From the NCBI GenBank assembly GCA_030765065.1, contig CM060983.1:53504067-53568066 (forward strand): 64,000 nt of DNA, given 5' to 3'. A program made the position numbers and the translations under genes. Below, piece after piece: positions 21,438-31,875 of this stretch. Each line of letters opens with the position of its first letter. Within the stretch, counting starts at the first letter, position 1. This stretch comes from Deroplatys truncata. Lineage: Eukaryota > Arthropoda > Insecta > Mantodea > Mantidae. The notes under the pieces were generated by a model. It was not told the DNA's origin, ran no database searches, and saw nothing but the letters and a program-made list of their open reading frames with translations.

Positions 21438-21637
21438 TATGTTGTGTGCATAATTAAGTACACCGTGTTAGGTTACGAAACAGTAATGTGTAAATTAAGT
21501 CCTAACTGAAATTATGGGTGGTTTGAAGAAACCGGGAGATGTTTCTGCGCTTTTGCAGTTTACTTCTGCTACAGTGATTCTAACTTCTGCCGTAGTGTGC
21601 TACCACCTAGTGGCACTGACGTAAAATTATAATGACA
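21438..21637 (+). repeat. Dispersed repeat C, copy 1
   Basis: Shares TTGTGTGCATAATTAAGTAC, TGCTACAGTGATTCTAACTT and TGACGTAAAATTATAATGA with the segment at 52966-53142, in the same order and orientation. No internal coding frame or inverted ends were recognised. Confidence 0.7.
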
Positions 21638-22214
21638 GTATGGAAACAGAGTATAGGAAAGCCTTCACGTATGCACGACCCGTATGTATTTGGCGACCAT
21701 AAGGTTTGACTCAAGAGTTTAGTTATGACCTTATGGTTGACGTAAGCGAACTTGAGCCAGCACTGTATTGTTCTTCCCTCTCGTTTTACACTTTGTTCCA
21801 AAAGTAACTTAACCTTTCTTTAGCGGAGCAATAAATAAATAGTATCAGTAATGCATTATATTACCGCATCAAACAAAACAATTATGATCAGACTTTCAAT
21901 AAGTAAACCTGTAAAACCTGTAAACATGTAAAACAATGTAATTATACCATACATATGTGAAACTGCGCTTGTTGACAATACGTCTGAACTGCTTGTGTTA
22001 CGCTATTTGCATCGTAGGTAAGAAGCTCCCTAGTCTACTACACGCTTGGAGTTCAAGGATAAAGCCATTCTCCTGAGTCAACCACAGAGTTATGTATACC
22101 AGATGCGTATGCTCAGAAGTTTCTTAAAACTTACACAAGCTGTGTGTTAGGGGCCCTATTGCCATGTCTCATAGGGTTTGGAGAAGTAGTGCGGTAGATT
22201 TATATGTCGTAGAT
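21638..22214. other. Unassigned sequence
   Basis: No repeat, RNA or gene recognised. A 64-codon minus frame (21607-21801) has no motif. Confidence 0.4.
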
Positions 22215-22396
22215 TTTAAATTACTGTAAAGACGTTACATTCACATGACATTTTCTACGATTTCTATTTTATTAGAGGGTATACACGTTATCCTTATTTT
22301 AATTGAGATAAAAATTTCCCGAAATAGCTGCATTACACATTTGGTTATAGATACAAAGGGAATAGCGGTAGTCAAATGTTTTGGAACTGGACGCTA
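22215..22396 (+). repeat. B-family repeat, 5' part broken by a mariner insertion
   Basis: GTTACATTCACATGACATTT to TGTTTTGGAACTGGACGCTA. Intact B copies continue CGCTATATGCTGG; here the TA (22395-22396) is followed by the mariner end. Confidence 0.75.
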
Positions 22397-23095
22397 CGAG
22401 GGCTGTCCCAGAAGTACCCGACCTAACAACGAAAACACAAAAAGTTTGGGAAAAAATCTTTATTCCTCTACATAGTCTCCTTTTAGCTCGATACATTTTT
22501 CTCAGCGATGTTCAATAGCTCGTTGCCCTGTTTATAGTGAGAAGCGTCAAGTTCTGCAAAATAGCCATCAACTGCAAACTCCTCTTCCTTGTTGGCAAAT
22601 CTTTTACCACCAAACCATTTCTTCAACTTTGGAAACAGAAAATAATCAGAGGGGGCTAAGTCTGGCAAGTAGGGTGCATGAGGAAGCAATTCGAACTTTA
22701 ACTCATTGATTTTGGCCATGGCGATAATGGATGTGTGCACTGGCGCATTGTCTTGATGAAACAGAACTTTCTTTTTCGATAAATGCGGCTGTATTTTCTT
22801 GATTTCATTATTCAAACGCTGCAATAAGTTTGCGTAATATTCGCCATTGATGGCTTTTCCTTTTTGAAGATAATCAATGAAAATTATCCCATGCGCATCC
22901 CAAAAAACTGACGCCATGACCTTGCCTGCAGATGGAACTGCCTTTTCCTTCTTTGGAGCGATTCTCCTCTTTCAATCCACTATTTTGACTTCGTTCGTCT
23001 CAGGTGCGAAGTGATGGACCCATGTTTCTTCCATGGTTATGAATCGATTGGCCTTAAGGTTCTATTCTCTTTCCTTAACATCGCGAGAATCAACT
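22397..23095 (-). mobile_element. Mariner element, 5'-truncated (one end present)
   Basis: The terminus CGAGGGCTGTCCCAGAAGTA starts right after a TA dinucleotide inside a B repeat, as expected for TA target insertion. The coding relic 22483-23090 lies inside. The other terminus is absent, because the element stops near 23095 where a LINE fragment begins. Confidence 0.82.
22483..23090 (-). pseudogene. Mariner transposase, C-terminal two thirds, inactivated
   Basis: The catalytic core reads ITMEETWVHHF, then VMASVFWDAHGIIFIDYL, INGEYYANLLQRL, LFHQDNAPVHTS, ELLPHAPYLPDLAPSDYFLF and KKWFGGKRF, ending at the stop 22483-22485. The spacing from the HQDN Asp to the APSD Asp is 34 residues, as in DD34D mariners. 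The first catalytic Asp, expected in MDETW, is Glu here (codon on + 23029-23031). There is also an in-frame TGA (+ 22972-22974) in the stretch before KRRIAPKK. The N-terminal DNA-binding half is missing. Confidence 0.9.
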
Positions 23096-23100
23096 AAAAT

Positions 23101-23553
23101 GATAGGACTTTAAACGAATGACTACATATTGAACAATTCGAATCAATAAAACTGATACAGAAGCCTTATTCGGTTTAAATACAATTGCTGCAGAATTTAA
23201 CCTAACAATATCTACGACAACAACAAAGGTAATGTCTTTTAAAGGAAACACACCATTTAGAGGAAAAATAATAATAAACAGCAAACCAATAGAACAAGCG
23301 AGTCAGTTGGTTACTTAGGATGCACTATTTCATATAGACATATGAGTGATATGGAGATAAAACTCGCAAAATTTCAACAGTTAATATTGTTATACGGATC
23401 GGAAATACAGGCCTTGACTACACAGCAGAAAAAGAGATTAGAAGCAGGTGAGATGAAACTTCTAGGACCAGTTGCAGGATACAATTTACTGGGCCATAGA
23501 CGGAATGTGGATATCAGGGAGGAGCTGAAAGTACCTTGTATCCTGAAAGTAAT

Positions 23554-23590
<37 letters not shown>

Positions 23591-23700
23591 AGAATGGCAT
23601 GAAAATGTACTTAGAATGGAGACAGCCCGCTTATCCCCAGATATAATACAACTATAAACATCAAGAAAGACGAAGTGTAGGCCGACCAAGAAGACGATGA
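23101..23700 (+). pseudogene. LINE reverse transcriptase C-terminal fragment with internal deletion
   Basis: Frames joined across one shift read TEALFGLNTIAAEFNLTIS, TKVMSFKGNTPFRGKI, YLGCTISYRHMSD, KLAKFQQLILLYGSEIQALT, RLEAGEMKLLGPVAGY, NLLGHRRNVDIREELKV, and after a TA microsatellite EWHENVLRMETARLSPDI. This order (AxxFNLxIS, K..VMxFKG, YLGCxxSY, LLYGSExxxLT, DIREEL, HVxRM) is the end of a LINE reverse transcriptase of the CR1/RTE/Jockey type. The usual 25-30 residues between KFQQL and LLYGSE are deleted. The frameshift lies near 23310. Confidence 0.8.
23557..23589. repeat. (TA)n microsatellite inside the LINE fragment
   Basis: An uninterrupted TA run separates the segments encoding LKVIQI and RMxWHENVLRM. 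Confidence 0.9.
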
Positions 23701-23722
23701 TCATCATCATCATCATCATCAT
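23697..23722. repeat. (ATC)n microsatellite
   Basis: About eight ATC units at the end of the LINE fragment, just before the B repeat resumes. Confidence 0.85.
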
Positions 23723-23727
23723 AATCA

Positions 23728-24284
23728 TAATGAATAACGGATGTCTCGGAAATGGCTAATGCCACAAAAATTATTTAAAATAAATTGTGTGTTTTAAAGA
23801 CATCTGAATTATTTGTGAAATACGTTTTCGTCTATCGCTTAACGTTTACAAGTTATATACAAGTTTATAAAAAATTCCTTCCAAATGAAGATGACTTTAC
23901 AGGCTATTCCCAGAAAATTCAAGATATACATTTTATGTGTCATGTAAATATTTTTAATGTATGGTATTTTAATCAAAATCTTTGAGCTATTTTTTTTTTA
24001 GAAAATAAAAGAATTCGAAATGTGTTCCATATAAAGGGTAGTTTTGAGTGGGGTATTTTCTTGAAAATTTTCGTTTCGCAACTTTAGAGGGTACTGAATG
24101 TACGTTTTTGGAGTTATGCTCTTCACAGACACACACACACACATCTTTTTTCTAAAAATGCTTTTTTTGGGGGATTCAAGGGTCCTCAAAGCATATGTTT
24201 CTGCTGAAATTTCGGTGTCAAATTTTTGGCTGGAATGCAATACCTTCTCTACCTACCATGTATGTACGTAGTAGAGAAAGCAAT
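23728..24284 (+). repeat. B-family repeat, 3' part
   Basis: From AATAACGGATGTCTCGGAAA to TACGTAGTAGAGAAAGCAAT. It may be the continuation of the B copy that begins at 22215, with mariner and LINE sequence in between. Confidence 0.75.
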
Positions 24285-24449
24285 AACTAGGGCTGCGACA
24301 TCGGAGTCGCTACGTGGAGGAAAGCGTATAGAATAGGAAGGTGTAGCGATAAGGGCTGACATTGGCGACGCGCAGTGCAGTCTATACAAGAACAATTGCG
24401 CATGTCTTGTGAACATTTACTTTATTTCTGCAATACTAGTTATAAGATA

Positions 24450-25620
24450 CAAGGGGCACTATTTATATTTTGAGCCTAACAATTAAAACAAAGTAATTTG
24501 TGATTCAGAACTCCTTTATTGTTTTTCAAAATATTCTCCTTTATGATCAATACACTTTTGCATCCGTTTGAACCATTTGTCAAAGCATTTATTCCAGTCT
24601 TCTTGAGACACCTTCAAAACATTGTTTTTGAAGGCATCAAACGGCTTCTTCTGCCAACGAAAATCGTTGTCCACGCAATTTATTCTTGATGTTCGGGAGC
24701 AAAAAGAAGTCATTGAGTGATAAATCAGGACTGTATGGCGGATGACCCATTAATTCGATTTTTTGAGCCTTCAAATACTCTGTTGTTAGACGAGATGTGT
24801 ATGCACTCGCATTGTCTTGATGAAGAACGATCCTACGGTTCTTCTTGGTTTTCCTTATTTCACCGAAGACTTCCGGCAAACAAATGGTTGTGTAGCATTC
24901 GGCATTGACCGTTTTACGTTCCTCTAAAGGGACTGTTGCCACATGGTCAGTTTTGCTGAAAAAGCAGGCGACCATTTGCTTCGAAGTGCTTCGAGTGCGA
25001 ACAACTTTTGTTGGATTTTCTTCATCTTGAAACACCACCCATACAGTCGACTGCTGTTTATGTTCCGGCAAATTATGTGAGATCCAACGAGAGCAAACCT
25101 TTTTCACGGCTACATAATCATGCAATATTTTATATATGCTGGTGGAACTAATGCCTAGGGTTGCCTCAATCTCACAATATATCGCATGACGATCTTTCAT
25201 TACTAGTTTTTGCTAAGCTTCAATGTTTTCTGGAACAATAACTGATTTTGAACGATCCTTCACGAACTTCATCATTGAGCGAACGGCGGTCACGATTATA
25301 TTCGTTATACTAGCGTTTCACAGTGGCAAAGGATGGAGCTTGGTCGCCAAATGTGTAAGTTAGTTGATCAATGCACTCTTTTCTTGATAATCCACGTCGA
25401 AAGTCGTAATAAAACATTGCACGAACATTTTCACGAGTTAATTCCATGTTTTTGTTGACACACAATTTTCAAGTTAGTGTAAACAAAACAAATGACGCTC
25501 TATTGCCAAAATGTTTGAAGTAGATTATGGTCAAAAATGTCAAACTTTCCATTGGAAACGTCAGATGGCACCTACAACATTCAGGGTTGCCAGAGATCAA
25601 AATATAAATAGTGCCCCTCG
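24450..25620 (-). mobile_element. Mariner element with both ends and TA target duplication
   Basis: Left end CAAGGGGCACTATTTATATT, and reverse complement of right end CGAGGGGCACTATTTATATT, differing by one base over the first 20. TA lies on both sides (24448-24449 and 25621-25622). At 1171 bp it is shorter than the usual 1.3 kb because of an internal deletion in the transposase. It is nested in the hAT-like element. Confidence 0.93.
24516..25447 (-). pseudogene. Mariner transposase, inactivated by deletion, stops and frameshifts
   Basis: Start Met at 25447 gives MELTRENVRAMFYYDFRRGL and FGDQAPSFATVKR, the N-terminal HTH. A stop replaces the Trp before YNEYNRDRRSL. A frameshift follows near VREG/VPENIEA, then ATLGISSTSIYKILHDY. 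After SRWISHNLPEHKQ the frame runs straight into QSTVWVVFQDE: about 45 residues that normally hold the DETW catalytic Asp are gone. HQDNASAYTS and PPYSPDLSLNDF keep the other two Asp positions. A second frameshift lies near 24645 (FSLAEEAV/KPFDAFKNN), and the C-terminus HKGEYFEKQ ends at 24516. It is a different mariner lineage from the one at 22.4-23.1 kb. Confidence 0.92.
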
Positions 25621-26349
25621 TATACAGCTGACTTATATAAGTGAAATATCTTTAGTAAATCATTAATGCAAAACGCTGCGTCACTATGTGCACATGGATA
25701 GGATTCTATGTCAGTTCATTGCAATGAATTACAACTCGCAACTTTGTCTCCTTAGTTCATATAAGGGAATGTCGGCAGAAGTAAATGCCGTGCATAGTTC
25801 ATTAAACGTTTGATTTGATGGAGGTGACTCTTGCTGTGGCAGTTTATCCTCTGATTTTGTAGTACAACGTTTATATGTTTCTGTGTTGACTTGTCTTCAG
25901 ACATTACTCGATCTACTATGCGCAGAAGCAATTGTGCTATTGCATGGTTTGTAATAAAGGTTTCCTTTAATAATAGAAAAAAAAAACATTTTCCCCATAC
26001 TCTAATACACCGGCTGAGTGTTCTCAGCCTGCGGATTGAGAAGTTATGCAGTCCCGGCGTTGTAAAGGCTATGCAGTAAACACGTCCACTGCATCGCGTC
26101 GTATCAATTTCGGCCAAAATGACTGCTTTGCACCGCTGTGCGTGCAGTGACTTGTACTCGTAGCGCAGCAGTGTGCGCGTTGGCACCTCTTATGTTCAAT
26201 AAATTTAACGAGAACTGATAGTTTGGCATGGAGGTGTCGTTTCATTTAATTAGTTTAATTATGTGAATTTAATTAAAACACAAATTGTTACTTGTAAGAG
26301 TAAGATTTAATGAACATCATAAATAAATGCAAGAAATGAACAAAAAAAA
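25621..26349. other. Interior of the hAT-like element, no gene recognised
   Basis: Contains a 144-codon minus-strand open frame (25752-26186) without recognisable motif. Its basic, Arg/His-rich composition is unlike a hAT dimerisation domain. Confidence 0.4.
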
Positions 26350-26460
26350 ACTCATTTATTCGCAGGCGTGATTTGAACTTCCCACCTTCACCATGGTTTT
26401 CCAGCATGTTAACCTTTGCCTATTAGAACACGTTAACAACGACCACCACTGTGGCCCAAT
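26350..26460 (-). other. Degraded tRNA-like segment
   Basis: On the minus strand, GGAAGTTCAAATCACGCC resembles a B box, preceded by GGCCACAGTGGTGGTCGTTG, a possible A box. Weak, and possibly an old SINE head. Confidence 0.25.
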
Positions 26461-26613
26461 CAGCGGGCTAGTGAATGCGGTGTCAGCCCTGCATTTCGCA
26501 TCGTATTTAAAATGGGGGGTTGCCTAGTTACCAATCCGCAGGATGAAATACTCACGCGGTATAGTTTTGCAACGTTGTGATTTTCTTATCCTTTCCTTTG
26601 GCATTTCGTCTAC

Positions 26614-26914
26614 TTAAATTAAACTGAGGTTTTATTTATGAACGCTCTTTAACTGCTGTGGTTCTTAGCGTCCCATTTTATATTGGACGTGAAAGACCGG
26701 TAATTTTGCTCAGAGGCCTCTTTATCAGGCTTGATGTTCTTTTACATGTCGTAAATCTACGACACGGGACCACCGGGTTTACTTCCCTTCCGAAGGAAGC
26801 TATACTAAAGATTTTTACGCCCCAAAAAAATCCATTGCCCTCCGCCGAGTTTGAACCCCTGAGCTTGGGAATTAGAGGCTAGCATGGTAACCTCTACACC
26901 ACCGAGGACGACTA
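26614..26914 (-). mobile_element. SINE family S1 inside the hAT-like element
   Basis: Minus-strand copy with the tail CATAAATAAAACCTCAGTTT, body GCTTCCTTCGGAAGGGAAGT and head GTCCTCGGTGGTGTAGAGGT. TTCGTCTAC flanks both ends (26605-26613 and 26915-26923). Confidence 0.88.
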
Positions 26915-27035
26915 TTCGTCTACGTGAACACTGTGCGGTGATACACTTGACTCAGCTGTACAGGTAACCCTCTCGTTGTAAACAGTCCACTCTAAACAAA
27001 CGTAACGACTCCGATGTCGCAGCTCTAATAATAAC

Positions 27036-27984
27036 CAATACATACGCAAGGTATCAAAAGTTAAGGTGTCCACGTGGTCTTGTGCTTTTATACAGCAATC
27101 GCCACTGGTGTCAGTGGTGGCTTCAACGAAGCGATAACGACTCGTGCATGCATGAAAGTGGCACCGAGTTCACACCTGATTTCCAGGTCGAAGTTGTTGC
27201 ATGTCACGGATTTGTTGTTCGTGTGCTGTACGCCATGCTTCACGTAAAATTTCCGCTTACCAGGCTTTGTTAAATTATCAAGTACAACACGGCATACAGT
27301 AATATGGCTAATCCCGGTACACGCTGGACAGCAGTCGTATTACCAAAACTCGATTGTGCTTGTCCGCAGAAATGGGCACAGCTACGTCGAGTGCCCCTCT
27401 CTAACCACCCAAAAATTAGCTTAATGACAAAATGAAACACGCGCTCTATGTTTGCTGTATTGTTTAATGCAATGATTTGAATAGAGAATATTAATTAATT
27501 TATGGACTATTTAACCTATGAAATTACAGAAAATGGACCAATGAGATGAAAGAAAATGTTTAAGTTTGACCAATCACAGCCAGATATCGCAATAAAGTAA
27601 TCAAATGCCTTTACCACCGAGAAGTGCATCTGTTTTCTGTTTCAGTCTCAAATTAATTGACGTTCGTCTATAGCAAGATGGTTTGGAAAGTATACAATAA
27701 TTATTATTTTGTAAGCGCGGTTTGGAAATGTTTAAATTCTTATTTTATTCGTTAAATAGTCTTGATTAATATCACTCAAGGGTCTACGCTTTCTAGGTAA
27801 ATTCAATCACCACTTTGGTGAAGTTATCGCCAATAGCAGATCCTGTTATGATATTCATAACATCATAAATTCTCTTCTAACATGAATAGGTACTTCTAAG
27901 TTTAACCTCTCCTAATTTTACTCAGTTATTCAACGAAATAATTGAGAGGCAACAAACAAATTATTATCCCTATCTATTGAGGGA
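27036..27984. other. Unassigned sequence
   Basis: No gene or known repeat recognised. Two CAAT-type sequences (ACCAATGAGATG, GACCAATCACAG near 27537-27578) could belong to an unrecognised LTR, but nothing else supports that. Confidence 0.4.
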
Positions 27985-28449
27985 GATGCCTCCATAGTAA
28001 CGTGTTAGGCTCGCATGCGGGAGGTCCCGGGTTCAATTCCCGCCGACCGTTCCCTCTGACCATGGGTTTTTCGTAGTTTTCCCTGGTCGGTAGGTGAATG
28101 TTGGCGCAGTTTCTCATTTGCTACGATTTCATTTCCATATTCTCCCTTTCATTACACTTCCTTCTAATCTTTCAGGTGTGCTTCTAGGTATCATGTATAG
28201 AGTTGCCGGACAGATGGCGCGGATGCTTTATGAAAGGAAATAGTAATCCCCGTGGACACTACAGGGTTGCTGGTCGACGAGTCGTTTATCGCCCTCTCTA
28301 AGTGGTTCCAGCAGTGGGACGAGTCTTCTACCTGGAACTATTAGGGACTTCCGCGCGACTCTGTGGCCTGCCAACCTGCGGCCTGTAGCCTTCTGTGGCT
28401 CCTTCACTACATCCCTTTTTTCTGGAGTTGGTAGCCACAATAGACTGGT
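27985..28449 (+). mobile_element. SINE family S2, long copy
   Basis: tRNA-like head with B box GGGTTCAATTCCCGCC. The body has CCATGGGTTTTTCGTAGTTT, CTTTCAGGTGTGCTT, GCCGGACAGATGGCGCG, CCCGTGGACAC and GGGACTTCCGCGCG. These landmarks recur in the same order at 57541-58015 (+) and 32945-33395 (-). At about 450 bp it is long for a SINE. A 3' terminus is not distinct because an S1 copy follows directly. Confidence 0.72.
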
Positions 28450-28722
28450 AGCAGTGCATGAGGTGTACCTCTCCGGGTTCAAACCCGGTGGATGGCGATG
28501 ATTTATTTTTCGGTCGTAAAAATCCTTAGCATGGCTTCCTTCGGAAGGAAAGTAAACCCGGTGGTCCCGTGTCGTAGATTTACGGCACGTAAAAGAACCT
28601 CAAGCCTGATAAGAGACCTCTGAGCAAAATTACGGGATTTTCACACCCAATATAGAATGTGACGCTAAGGACCACAGCGGTTAAAAAGGTCCATAAATAA
28701 AACTTAATTTCATTTTGCGTTG
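28450..28722 (+). mobile_element. SINE family S1 joined to S2, head incomplete
   Basis: Begins near the B box CCGGGTTCAAACCCGG, then GCTTCCTTCGGAAGGAAAGT and GGCACGTAAAAGAACCTC, ending CCATAAATAAAACTTAATTT. The A box half of the tRNA-like head is replaced by S2 sequence, so the join may reflect insertion or template switching. Confidence 0.75.
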
Positions 28723-28949
28723 AATAAACTTGACCTTTACCTATCCTTATTTATTTCGTAAAACGCATGTTTCAAATGTATTTCTTAAAATTAAATTTCT
28801 GGCTCCTAAACTAAAACGTAGCCGTTGTGCAGTTAAGTAGACATTTATTTACCTATAAAACAAGAGTGAAGTGATAGTAGGGGAAGAAGAAACTAATATG
28901 ATGTGAAAACTCAAGAACTTCCTCTACCCATTACAAATGTACATATAAC

Positions 28950-29240
28950 TGTCTCTGTGGTAGAATGGTCGACCTTCTGACTTCTGAAGATGGAGGTATG
29001 GGATTCGAGCCGGTATAGTTCATTGCTTAGCCTCCATAATCTGAAAGTGGGGTTGTAAGCACTGTCTGTTCAGCGATATTTTACATAGTGGGTGGTGGAA
29101 CCCTTCCAAGCAGGCAGGGTTTAGCTACTGGAAAATGGTAGGATTTGCTTGTTCTGAGGCAAGTGAGGAGTACCTAAAGACGCGCGATAATGAAAAACTC
29201 TTGGCTGTTTTCCATTGTCCGCGCCACACGCGACACGTGT
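28950..29240 (+). mobile_element. Possible tRNA-derived SINE, single copy
   Basis: CTGTGGTAGAATGGTCGACC resembles an A box and GGATTCGAGCC a B box. About 200 bp of G+C-richer body follows. No second copy is in the window. Confidence 0.4.
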
Positions 29241-29509
29241 TTAGCTTACTGTGTACCCATCCCACCAGCTTAAGCTTTACTTGAGAGATAAACCACTTCA
29301 CCCCATCCCACTAGCTAAAACAGACAGTATGTTTCGTGGTTTTGCATGGAGAAACTAACGATAAAAACCAACCTTTTGTTGTTTCTCAAGTCAAAACTCT
29401 CGATACAGTATTCTTATCTACAAGTTACTTTACTTAACGTAGTTCGTGAGATTACATATTTTGGAGAATGGAAATATGCAACATGAATATTTTGAAAGAA
29501 ATCTAATGT
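29241..29509. other. Unassigned sequence
   Basis: Nothing recognised. Confidence 0.4.
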
Positions 29510-29714
29510 GTTACATTCATATAACTTTCTCTACTCTTGAACAAACCATTTTTACAAACGCTTATTCTCCTACTACTTCGTGTTAGCAATCTTATTGCTA
29601 ATTTTCTTGTAGATGCATGGGGAATATGGTAGGCTTTAAGCGATAGTCAAATCTTAAGAGCTGGTTGCTATGTGGAGCATTCCATTCTCTTTGTATGTCC
29701 AGGACATAAAAAAA
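29510..29714 (+). repeat. A-family repeat, 5' fragment
   Basis: TCTAATGTGTTACATTCATA to TGTCCAGGACATAAAAAAA, where the next complete copy begins at the A-run. Confidence 0.8.
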
Positions 29715-30640
29715 TCTGATGTGTTACACTCACTTGACTTTCTCTATTCTTGTACAAACTATTTTTACAAACGCTTATTCTCCATCTACTTCATGTTAAT
29801 CGAGATAAACATTTACAGACTCTATCTTATTGCTAATTTTCTTGTAGATGTAAGGGGAATATATATTTACAAGGGAAATATAGAAATACAGTAGCCTTTA
29901 AGCATACACGTATCTCTTAATAGCTGGTTGCTAGGTGCAGCACCATTCCCTTTCCCACAGATTAATACTCTTTGCATATCCAAGACAAAAAAAATGAATA
30001 ACGAATTCCCATTTGAGAAAATAAGTATTGAAAAATTTAAGGGAATAACAAGCAATATCTCGAAAATGGTTCACTCAACAACAAAAAAGTAAATGACATA
30101 AATTGTGTATTTTAACGCGATCTACATTTTTTGTGTAGAAAAATTTGGTCTATCTCTTATGGTTTACCAGTTATGCAAAAGTCGTTCACAATGAAGAATA
30201 CTTTTGGAGATATTCCCAGGAAATTCAAGACATACATTTTATTTGTCATGAAAATATCTTAAACATATGATATTTTAATCAAAATCGTTAGAGCCATTTT
30301 TGAGAAAATTAAAACTTTCGAAAAATCTTCTATGTAAAGGGTAATCTGGGGTATGGCGGATTTTCTTGAAAACCTTTTTTGTCGCATTCTTGGAAGATAC
30401 TGAGCCTAAATACCAAGTTTGGTGTTTATCCCACTGTTCGTTTCTGAGTTATGCTGTTCACAGACAGACACACAGACACACACAGAAGACACACAGACAC
30501 ACACAGGGACATGTTTCCAAAAATGCTTTTTTTGGATTCAGGGGGTCTCAAAACATGTATTTCCGATGAAATCTCGGTATCGAATTTTTGGGTGGAATAC
30601 AATACTTCCCCTACTTACTATACGTAGTAGACAAAGTAAA
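29715..30640 (+). repeat. A-family repeat, complete copy
   Basis: TCTGATGTG start, sub-type with the AAATACAGTAGCC block, expanded CACAGACA-type microsatellite (30468-30510), tail TACGTAGTAGACAAAGT. Confidence 0.88.
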
Positions 30641-30643
30641 AAT

Positions 30644-31462
30644 TCTGATGTGTTACACTCACATGACTTTCTCTACACTTGTACAAACTATTCTTACAAA
30701 CGCTTACTCTCCATATGCTTCATCTTAATCGAGATGTTAATCTTATTGCGAATTTTCTTGTAGATGCAAGGGGAATTGGTAGGCTTTAAGCGATAGTCAA
30801 ATATTTTAAGAGCTGGTTGCTATGTGGAGTATTCCATTCTCTTTGCATTACCAGGACAAAAAAATGAATAACGAATTCCCATTTGAGAAAAAGTATGAGT
30901 ATTGGAAAATTCAAACAAATAACAAGGAATATCTCGGAAATGGTTCGCTCGACAAAGAAATAAATGTAACATACATTGTGTGGCTTTTGGCTAATAAAAA
31001 TTTTGTGTATCTCTTACGGTTTATCATTTATGCGGAAATCATTCAAAATGAAGAGGGTTTTTGGGGACATTCCCAGAAAATTTAAGATATAAATTTCATT
31101 TGCCATGAAAATATCTTAAACATAGATATTTTAATGAAAATCGTTGGAGCCATTTTTTAGAAAATCAAAATTTTCGAAAAATGTTCCAAGTAAAGGTTAG
31201 ACTGGGTTGGGGGTATTTTTCTTAAAATGTTCGTGTTGCTCCGTTGAAAGATACTGGAGCTAAGTACCAAGTTTGGTATGTATCCGACTTTTCGTTTGTG
31301 AGTTATGCTGTTTACAGCCTATACACAGACGTTTTTCTAAAAATGTTTTTTTTTGGATTTAGGGGTGGGCTTCAAAGCATGTCTTTCCAGTGAAATCTGG
31401 GAATCGAATTTTTGGGCGGAATGCAATACTTCCCCTACTTGCTATAAGTAGTAGAGAAAGTA
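30644..31462 (+). repeat. A-family repeat, complete copy in tandem with the previous one
   Basis: Starts TCTGATGTG four bases after the preceding tail and ends AAGTAGTAGAGAAAGTAA. The middle and 3' part are more diverged than the 5' part. Confidence 0.85.
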
Positions 31463-31875
31463 ATAACGCTGTGAAAAATTTATTTGATACAAATTGTGCA
31501 CTTTAATGAGTTATGCATCTTTTTCTGTTATACGATTTTGTCTGTCTCTCATGTTTTAAAATATGCTTTCATTTGGAATTCTAATATATCAAGGATATGG
31601 CATTTTAACTTATAGTTGTTAGAGCCATTTAGAAAATAAAAAAGTAATGAAAAAATGTTCTTATATACAAGGTAGTTTGGGGAGATTCCTGAAAATCTTC
31701 CCCTGCTCCTTAAAGGGTGTCAGAATCAATTATACAATTTGCTATTTGTCCTTTTCGACCTCTTTTCGTTTTTGAATTTATATCGTTCACACGCAAACAT
31801 ACACACACAGAAACACACGGAGTAATTTTTAAAAATCCTCCTTTTAGTATTTACAGGATCTCAAAATGTATATTT
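31463..31875 (+). repeat. B-family repeat, old copy split by an LTR unit
   Basis: Diverged body with AAAATGTTCTTATATACAAG, CACACACAGAAACACACGG and CAGGATCTCAAAATGTATAT. It probably resumes at 32827. Confidence 0.65.

Larger units (their letters stand above)
24288..27027. mobile_element. hAT-like DNA transposon with 28-bp inverted repeats, containing a mariner and a SINE
   Basis: The left end TAGGGCTGCGACATCGGAGT (24288-24315, 28 bases) and the reverse complement of the right end TAGAGCTGCGACATCGGAGT (27000-27027) match at 26 of 28 bases. Flanks are GCAATAAC (24280-24287) and ATAATAAC (27028-27035), six of eight identical, which suggests a decayed 8-bp target duplication. TAGRGCTG termini plus 8-bp duplications point to hAT. 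Subtracting the nested mariner (1171 bp) and SINE (301 bp) leaves about 1.27 kb, too little for an intact hAT transposase. No transposase motif was recognised, including in the 144-codon minus frame 25752-26186. Probably non-autonomous. Confidence 0.72.

Noticed and set aside
25752..26186. 144-codon minus-strand frame inside the hAT-like element
   Set aside because: Considered as a transposase remnant, but no hAT dimerisation or RNase H-like motif is visible and the composition is unremarkable. Listed only as part of the interior.
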